From Terriglobia bacterium (GTDB lineage Bacteria; Acidobacteriota; Terriglobia; Bryobacterales; Bryobacteraceae), in assembly GCA_020073445.1 (NCBI GenBank), contig JAIQFE010000024.1, positions 29,963-93,962 on the forward strand: a DNA stretch of 64,000 nt, read 5' to 3'. The translations under genes were made by a program, and so were the position numbers. Positions 58,332 through 64,000 of the stretch are shown piece by piece (the first letter of the stretch is position 1; the number at the start of each line of letters is the position of its first letter). Under the pieces are notes generated by a model that was not told the DNA's origin, did not search any database, and saw only the letters and a program-made list of their open reading frames with translations.

Positions 58332-60443
58332 CCTCTTTCTGGCCCCCGCCCATACCCAAAATCCAAGCCCGATCAACGCAACCAAACTAATCCCGGCCCC
58401 CAAGCCCAGCAGCCGGGACCGATATCGAAACTCAACGGTATGCTCCCCGGCCGGCACTACGACTGCTTGGAACGCGCCCGCCCAAGGCTCGACGTCCGCA
58501 GGTTTCCCGTCGACTGTCGCCGTCCAGCCGGGAAAAAACTGTTCGTGCAAAGCGAGCTTCCCTCCAGACGCCGCCCGCACCCGGAACGTCCGATTCTCGG
58601 GCTGCCACTCATGCCGCTCCACCTCGGTTACGGCGCCTCCCTCCCAACTGTACGGAGGCTGCGCATCCAGATATTCGTACACGCGATTGAATGTCGGCAT
58701 CGATCCCAGCAACCGGTAGTGCGGATCGTCCTTCAGCTTGGAATCCATCTTGCTGAACTCGGAGCTGATCACATACCGCACACCGAACAGCCGCAGAGCG
58801 TCATAGTTCTCTGGATCGATTTCGAAAATCCGATCCGTCAGAAAGTGTCCATACGTCTCGGCCATCTTGCGGAACGGAGTCGTGAGCAGCGGATCGAATC
58901 CCTGAGGCGACGTCAAACCCATGTGCCGGAAATCATTGGGCTCGGGCCCGGTTTCGGCGTCGACTACGATCCGGTAGTCATCATGCGCGCGAAGCTGCTC
59001 GTACACCTCCGGCAACATTCCGGGATACGACGTCGACGAGAACCGTTGAGCGTCGCCATATCCCGCGTCGAAACGCTTGCTGGTTCCGAACGCCTTGTAG
59101 TCAACGCCGACAAACACAATCAGTGCGGCAGCCATCGACATCTTCCTGCGACCGCTCTCGGACCGAAATGCCCACATAGCGGCATAGAAGATCGCCGGCG
59201 TAACCAGCAAATAAATGCCACTGCGCCATCCCGCCGCGAAGCTTTGGCGTTTCCAGCAAAGCAACTCGTAGGTCGCCCAGACCAACATCAGTGCCGCGCT
59301 GACCGGTGTCAGACACGAGGGCGCGCTTCGTTTTCTCGCGAGAAAATCATCCAGAGCATACGCCGTGAGCGGCGCGAACGCCAGCGTCACACCCGCCAGA
59401 AAGTACCACGCGCGCACGACGTCCGGCAACAGGCTCGAATGCCGGATCACGTCCCAGACGATGTCGTACGGGTTTACCGCGATCATCAGGGTCGCGACCA
59501 GAATTGCCAGAGACGGAAGCAGATCTTGAAATCGGCGGCGCAGGAACAGAAACGGCAGCCCTAGCAAGGCCGGAACTCCCAGATAGAAATAATCCTTGCC
59601 GCGATTCGTCAGTACCGGCATGTTCAAACCAAAGTTGAAGAAGTTCGGCAGGACATAAGAGAGAATCATGTCCCAGTCTTTGATGCCCAGGCCATAGCGA
59701 TTCTCTGGGTCGCGGAGCGTGGTCGTCTCCCACGTCGGCAACAATTGCACCGCGCACAGCACCATAGAAAACGCCAGGGCCATGGTGGTTCCCAGTGCCG
59801 CTTTCCCGCGCCAGGATCCCGCGAGCGAATAAACACCCACAGCGACCGCGAACATCATCCATGTCGGTGGATATCCGGCCAGGAACGCCAGCGCCGAGGC
59901 TGTCGCGACCTTCCACAGCGGCCGCCACGACTTTTGCTCCGCGGCTTGATCGACTCCCCACAACGCCAGCGGCGCCCATATATACGCCGCCACCAGGCCG
60001 AAGTGCTGCAACTGCGTGCAGAGGTACCCGCTGAACGCAAACACCCCCGCCCCGAGAATGCACGCTAGTTCCGCCAGGCGTTTGCCGCGCAGCCATAGGT
60101 AACACAGCAGGAATCCGATCCAAACGTGCATGAGCAGAACGTCTTCCATCGCCTGGTACGAGAGCCGTTCGCGTCCCGCGCTAAAGAGAAACATCATCCA
60201 GGTCGGCGGGTAGAATAACGCCGCCTGGAGGTTGCCGACAAAACTCATTCCCGCGTAGATGGTCGGGTCCCACAGCGGGAAATGACCTTGCCGCAAACGC
60301 TGAAAGGCGTAATCCGCCAGCGGATAATGAAACCCGATCAGGTCGTACGGAAGGTGGACCCATCGAAACGGAGGGATGTACTCGAAGAAGAACGCATACG
60401 TGAAAAGCAGGGACACCAGCGCGATGGTCTTTCGGGAGCGCAA
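58263..60443 (-). CDS. YfhO-like multi-spanning membrane protein, copy 2, with repeat-derived C-terminus
   Basis: 726 residues from a TTG preceded by AGGA. About 13 membrane segments, an N-terminal FPLWDPTIYAGMSFVGNLQA and YPPTWMMFLFSAGRERLSYQ typical of YfhO/GT-C-like proteins, then a soluble C-terminal part (EHTVEFRYRSRLLGLGAGIS). Family members in firmicutes help glycosylate lipoteichoic acid; here the role may be lipid-linked sugar transfer. It begins 9 bases after its paralogue's stop. The last 22 or so residues (RGQAALSTSGLVGEVTSLGE and on) are encoded by the dispersed repeat and have no counterpart in the paralogue. Confidence 0.85.
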   Translation of the reverse strand: MRSRKTIALVSLLFTYAFFFEYIPPFRWVHLPYDLIGFHYPLADYAFQRLRQGHFPLWDPTIYAGMSFVGNLQAALFYPPTWMMFLFSAGRERLSYQAMEDVLLMHVWIGFLLCYLWLRGKRLAELACILGAGVFAFSGYLCTQLQHFGLVAAYIWAPLALWGVDQAAEQKSWRPLWKVATASALAFLAGYPPTWMMFAVAVGVYSLAGSWRGKAALGTTMALAFSMVLCAVQLLPTWETTTLRDPENRYGLGIKDWDMILSYVLPNFFNFGLNMPVLTNRGKDYFYLGVPALLGLPFLFLRRRFQDLLPSLAILVATLMIAVNPYDIVWDVIRHSSLLPDVVRAWYFLAGVTLAFAPLTAYALDDFLARKRSAPSCLTPVSAALMLVWATYELLCWKRQSFAAGWRSGIYLLVTPAIFYAAMWAFRSESGRRKMSMAAALIVFVGVDYKAFGTSKRFDAGYGDAQRFSSTSYPGMLPEVYEQLRAHDDYRIVVDAETGPEPNDFRHMGLTSPQGFDPLLTTPFRKMAETYGHFLTDRIFEIDPENYDALRLFGVRYVISSEFSKMDSKLKDDPHYRLLGSMPTFNRVYEYLDAQPPYSWEGGAVTEVERHEWQPENRTFRVRAASGGKLALHEQFFPGWTATVDGKPADVEPWAGAFQAVVVPAGEHTVEFRYRSRLLGLGAGISLVALIGLGFWVWAGARKRGQAALSTSGLVGEVTSLGEGTE

Positions 60444-60452
60444 GAATACATC

Positions 60453-62585
60453 CTACTTAACTCGGGCGCTTGCACTTGAACGCATCCAAAATCCAAGCCC
60501 GATCAGCGCAACCACGCTGATCGCCGCGCCCAAGCCCAGCAGCCGCGACCGATAACGAAATTCCACGGTATGCTCTCCGGCCGGCACCGCGACTGCCTGA
60601 AACGCACCCGCCCATGGCTCGACCGCCACACTCTTCCCATCGATCGTAGCCGTCCACCCAGGGAAAAACTGCTCATGCAAAGCGAGCTTCCCGCCGGACG
60701 CCGCCCGCACCCGGAACGTCCGATTCTCGGGTTCCCATTCACGCCGCTCCAACTCGGTTACGGCGCCTCCCTCCCAACTGTACGGAGGCTGCGCGTCCAG
60801 ATACTCGTACACTCGGTAAAACGCCGGCATCGATCCCAATAACCGGTAGTGCGGATTGTCCTTGAGTTTGGGAAGCTGCTTGCTGGTGTCCGAACTGATC
60901 ACATACTTCACTCCGAGCAGCCGTAGAGCGGTCTCATTCTCCACATCGATATCGAAGAGCCGGTCAGTCCGGAAGGCGCCGTATGTCTCTACGAGTTTTC
61001 GCAGCTGAATCGTGAGCAGCGGATCGAATCCTTGCGGCGTGACCAATCCAATGTGCCGGAGATTGTCCGGATCCGGGCCGGTATCGTTGTCCACAATGAC
61101 GCGATAGCCCGAATCGGCGCGGAGCTGCTGATAGACATCGTCTTCCATACCTCGCAGGGAAGTCGACGAGTATCGATAAACTTCGCTCGCGTTGGTGTTG
61201 AATCGCTTGCTAGTCCCGAACGCCTTGTAATCGGCGCCGACAAACAGCACCAGCGCGGCGAACAGCCACGCACGCCTGCCCCCCTGCGCTGCGCGGAACG
61301 CGTACATTCCCATCCCGAAGATCGCCAGCGTCACCAGCAAATACGCGCCGCTTCGCCATCCAAACGCCAGGCTTTGCCTGTTCCAACGGGACAGTTCGTA
61401 CGCGCCCCAACCCGTCATCAGCGCCTCACTGGCCGGCATCAGCCAGGACGGCACTTTGGACTTCCTGGCCAGAAAACCGTCGAGCGCATAGGCCGTGAGC
61501 GGAGCGAAGGCCAGCGTCACACCCGCCAGAAAGTACCACGCGCGCACGACGTCCGGCAGCAGAGTCGAATGCTGGATCACGCTCCAAACCAGACCGTACG
61601 GGTTTCCCGCGATGACCAGCGTTACGGCCAATATCGCCAGCGATGGAGCCAGATCGCGGAAGCGCCTGCGGAAAATCAGAAACGGCAGTCCGAGTATGGC
61701 GGGAACGCCCAGATAGAAATAATCTTTCCCGTAATTCGTCTCCACCGGCATGTTCAAGCCGAAGTTGAAATAGTTCGGCAGGAAGTACGAGAGAAGCATG
61801 TCCCAATCCTGGATGCCGATGCCGTACCGCACGTCCGGTTGGCGGAGCGCAGTTGTCTCCCAGGTCGGCAACAACTGAATCGCGCACAACGCCATCGAAA
61901 AGGCGATGGCCGCGATGGTTCCGCCGATCGTTCCAAGGGAAGCCTTGCCGCGCGATGCCCCCGCCAGCGCATACACGCCCACCGCTGTCGCGAACACCAC
62001 CCATGTCGGCGGATATCCCGCCAGGAACGCCAAGGCCGAAGCCGCCGCGACCTTCCATAGAGGCCGCCACGATCCACGCTCCACCGCTTCGTCGACTCCC
62101 CACAGTGCCAGCGGGATCCAGCTATAAGCCGCGACTAGACCGAAGTGCTGCAGCTGATAGCACATGTATCCGCTGAAGGCGAACACGAGCGCTCCCATCA
62201 CACACGCCAGCTCTGCCAGCCGCTTCCCTCGCAGCCACATGTAGCACAGAAAGAACCCGAGCCAGACATGCGCCAGCTGCAGGTCTTCCATCGCCTGATA
62301 GGAAAGCCTCTCGCGCCCCCGGTCGCCGAGAAACATGAGCCACGTCGGCGGGTAGAACAGCGCCGCCTGGATGTTCGCCACAAAGCTCATCCCGCAGTAG
62401 ATGGTCGGATCCCACAGCGGAAAATGTCCCTGACGCAGGCGCTGGAAAGCGTAATCCGCCAGCGCGAAGTGAAAACCTTGCAAATCGAACGGAATATGGA
62501 CCCATCGGGCCGGAGGCAGATATTCGAAAAAGAATAACCAGGTGAAGGCGAAGGACGCTAGGGCGATAGCTTTGCGGGAGTGCAA
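60453..62585 (-). CDS. YfhO-like multi-spanning membrane protein, copy 1
   Basis: 710 residues from a TTG. It is a close tandem paralogue of the next gene: FPLWDPTIYCGMSFVANIQA, LSYQAMEDLQLAHVWLGFFL, DVVRAWYFLAGVTLAFAPLT, and a C-terminal YEYLDAQPPYSWEGGAVTEL align throughout, and stretches of DNA are identical (for example TCGGTTACGGCGCCTCCCTC within both). It ends normally soon after the last membrane helix (GFWMRSSASARVK). The stop overlaps the ribosome binding site of copy 2, so the two are probably translated together, perhaps as a pair. Confidence 0.85.
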   Translation of the reverse strand: MHSRKAIALASFAFTWLFFFEYLPPARWVHIPFDLQGFHFALADYAFQRLRQGHFPLWDPTIYCGMSFVANIQAALFYPPTWLMFLGDRGRERLSYQAMEDLQLAHVWLGFFLCYMWLRGKRLAELACVMGALVFAFSGYMCYQLQHFGLVAAYSWIPLALWGVDEAVERGSWRPLWKVAAASALAFLAGYPPTWVVFATAVGVYALAGASRGKASLGTIGGTIAAIAFSMALCAIQLLPTWETTALRQPDVRYGIGIQDWDMLLSYFLPNYFNFGLNMPVETNYGKDYFYLGVPAILGLPFLIFRRRFRDLAPSLAILAVTLVIAGNPYGLVWSVIQHSTLLPDVVRAWYFLAGVTLAFAPLTAYALDGFLARKSKVPSWLMPASEALMTGWGAYELSRWNRQSLAFGWRSGAYLLVTLAIFGMGMYAFRAAQGGRRAWLFAALVLFVGADYKAFGTSKRFNTNASEVYRYSSTSLRGMEDDVYQQLRADSGYRVIVDNDTGPDPDNLRHIGLVTPQGFDPLLTIQLRKLVETYGAFRTDRLFDIDVENETALRLLGVKYVISSDTSKQLPKLKDNPHYRLLGSMPAFYRVYEYLDAQPPYSWEGGAVTELERREWEPENRTFRVRAASGGKLALHEQFFPGWTATIDGKSVAVEPWAGAFQAVAVPAGEHTVEFRYRSRLLGLGAAISVVALIGLGFWMRSSASARVK

Positions 62586-62692
62586 GAATCCATGCTACTG
62601 CAAACCCCCGATTATGCCCAATTGCCGTATGAAAACCCAGTAGAATAGTCCAAGACAGCCAAATGGAGATAAATTCTCCAAAGGAGATCCCG

Positions 62693-63856
62693 GTGACGAG
62701 AATTCCCAAAATACTCTGGATAATCGCCCTGGCAGCTTTGTCAGGTGGCGCGTCGTTCTCCCAACTTTCCGCCCAAAACATCACTGGCACCTGGCAGGGC
62801 GAAATCCAACCTCCTCAGGGGAAAGGCCTGCGCATCGTAATCAAGGTCTCGACCACCGACGCGGACAAGCTGGCGGCCGTCATGTACAGCATCGACCAGC
62901 AATCGCCGGCGATACCGGCCACTACGTTCACGCGAAACGGTTCGGCTATAAAGATGACCGTTACCCCTCTGAACGGCACCTATGAGGGAAAGTTGAACGC
63001 GGAAGGAAACGTGATCGACGGAACCTGGAGCCAGGGAGCGGCCCTGCCCCTCAAGCTGACGAAAGCCACCCCCGAGACGGCATGGACCATTCCGGAACCT
63101 CCGCCACCGCCGAAGCCCATGGCTGCCGACGCGAAGCCGGCCTTTGAAGTAGCCACGATTAAACCGAGCGATCCTGCCAGACCGGGCAAATTGTTCACCG
63201 TGAGAGGCCAGGAGGTGATCACCATCAACACGACTCTGAGCGACCTCATCACCATGGCCTATGACCTCCATCGCCAGCAAATTTCAGGCGGACCGGCGTG
63301 GTTCGAATCGGATAAGTACGACATCACAGGAAAGCCCGAGGTGCCTGGTCAGCCCAACGTTGCCCAGCTAAAAATGATGCTTCAGAAGCTGCTGGTGGAT
63401 CGTTTCCAACTCAAATTCCATACCGAAAAGAAAGAGCTGAGCGCGTACGCGATTACGATCGGAAAAACCGGATCAAAGCTTACCAAGAGCCAATCCGATC
63501 CGAACGGCCTTCCCGGACTCTTTTTTGGAAGAGGGACGCCCGGGATGACGTTTAACGTCAGGAACGCGACCATCGCCGAAGTCGCCAGTGTCTTGCAGGG
63601 GTCCATCCTGGACAAGCCTGTGGTGGATCAGACCGGTCTTTCCGAAAAGTATGACTTCCTCCTGAAGTTTACGCCCGATCCAGGTCAGGGGGCCGGTTTT
63701 GGGGGCCCGCCACAACCTCCCGCGGCCGACAATCTCGACGCGCCCCCGGACATCATCACGGCATTCCAGCAGCAGCTGGGATTGAAGCTGGAAAACACCA
63801 AAACTCAAGTCGGCGTGATGGTCATCGACCGCGTAGCAAAGCCTTCCGAGAATTAG
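62693..63856 (+). CDS. TIGR03435-type secreted acidobacterial protein
   Basis: 387 residues from the GTG at 62693. The longer frame from 62663 is possible, but the GTG follows AAAGGAGATCCCG exactly as in the next paralogue. Signal peptide IPKILWIIALAALSGGASFS. A lipocalin-like beta domain (about 28-130: ITGTWQGEIQPPQGKGLRIV, DGTWSQGAALPLKL) precedes a Pro-rich linker and the TIGR03435 domain (about 153-387: FEVATIKPSDPARPG, LSDLITMAYDLHRQQISGGP, LLVDRFQLKFHTEKKELSAY, LDKPVVDQTGLSEKYDFLLK). The family is greatly expanded in Solibacter-like genomes; function unknown. Confidence 0.88.
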   Translation: MTRIPKILWIIALAALSGGASFSQLSAQNITGTWQGEIQPPQGKGLRIVIKVSTTDADKLAAVMYSIDQQSPAIPATTFTRNGSAIKMTVTPLNGTYEGKLNAEGNVIDGTWSQGAALPLKLTKATPETAWTIPEPPPPPKPMAADAKPAFEVATIKPSDPARPGKLFTVRGQEVITINTTLSDLITMAYDLHRQQISGGPAWFESDKYDITGKPEVPGQPNVAQLKMMLQKLLVDRFQLKFHTEKKELSAYAITIGKTGSKLTKSQSDPNGLPGLFFGRGTPGMTFNVRNATIAEVASVLQGSILDKPVVDQTGLSEKYDFLLKFTPDPGQGAGFGGPPQPPAADNLDAPPDIITAFQQQLGLKLENTKTQVGVMVIDRVAKPSEN

Positions 63857-63914
63857 GGAACTTTTTAGCGGTTGTCGGTGTATTGAATAGAGTATCTTCC
63901 GAAAGGAGATCCCC

Positions 63915-64000
63915 GTGAAAACCTTAACTCTGCGGACAATCGCCCTCGCGATGTTGGCGGCCGGCGCGTCGTTCTCCCAACTTTCCGCCCAAAACATCAC
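63915..64000 (+). CDS. TIGR03435-type protein, tandem paralogue, 3' end outside window
   Basis: Only 28 codons are visible from the GTG at 63915, preceded by GAAAGGAGATCCCC. They give a signal peptide (KTLTLRTIALAMLAAGASFS) and then QLSAQNIT. The last 38 bases are identical to 62747-62784 of the preceding gene, so this is a recent tandem copy or has been converted. Confidence 0.8.
   Translation, partial: MKTLTLRTIALAMLAAGASFSQLSAQNI

Noticed and set aside
57130..58359. A 409-codon minus-strand frame across mqnC
   Set aside because: It is antisense to mqnC, and it only extends through the repeat because that element lacks stops in this frame.

Overview
The window looks like chromosomal DNA of an acidobacterium of the Solibacter/Bryobacter type. 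This rests on a C-terminal domain and a secreted family that are typical of that group (families catalogued as TIGR03437 and TIGR03435), a large Oar-like TonB-dependent receptor, menaquinone made by the futalosine route (mqnA, mqnC), and GC-rich coding sequence. Assignments were made by reading motifs and family patterns; no database search was possible.

Layout. 1-3181 (+): 3' part of an isc iron-sulfur operon (iscU end, iscA, hscB, hscA, iscX), with an M28 peptidase gene overlapping its end. 4670-5390: a frameshifted TPR pseudogene. 5397-12073 (-): CusF-like lipoprotein, recO, glyQ, glyS and ppdK in one direction, with a long hairpin at the glyS-ppdK junction. 12223-16786 (-): TonB-dependent receptor and an O-antigen-ligase-like protein. 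16806-20437 (+): small lipoprotein, short SecA paralogue and a coiled-coil membrane protein. 20507-22253 (-): two secreted proteins of unknown function. 22283-24895 (+): duplicated cupin-like protein, then an ECF sigma factor, a putative anti-sigma factor and two DUF4252 proteins. 24909-27506 (-): NHL-repeat protein. 27663-29029 (+): cysteine-free Rrf2 regulator and cysK. 29198-35580 (+): AddB/AddA-like helicase-nuclease pair. 35531-48561 (-): two head-to-tail heavy-metal RND efflux modules. 48581-50758 (-): DPP IV-like peptidase. 50780-53051 (+): beta-CASP nuclease and an AIM24-like protein. 53082-56210 (-): second NHL protein. 56369-58230 (+): mqnA and mqnC. 58263-62585 (-): two tandem YfhO-like membrane proteins. 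62693-64000 (+): two tandem TIGR03435 proteins, the second cut by the window end.

Most notable. Each metal-efflux module starts with a small secreted protein carrying EF-hand/FG-GAP-like loops, behind a TATAATCG box, with an inverted repeat between that gene and czcC. The two small genes share a 57-nt stretch with no mismatch although the pumps they precede have clearly diverged. Separately, a dispersed element of about 77 nt made of two hairpins and a conserved spacer occurs at 12124-12201 and, inverted, at 58255-58331; the second copy supplies the last 22 or so codons of a membrane protein gene.

No tRNA, rRNA, CRISPR array, insertion sequence or prophage was seen. The only gap above 300 bases between intact genes (4630-5396) is filled by the TPR pseudogene.
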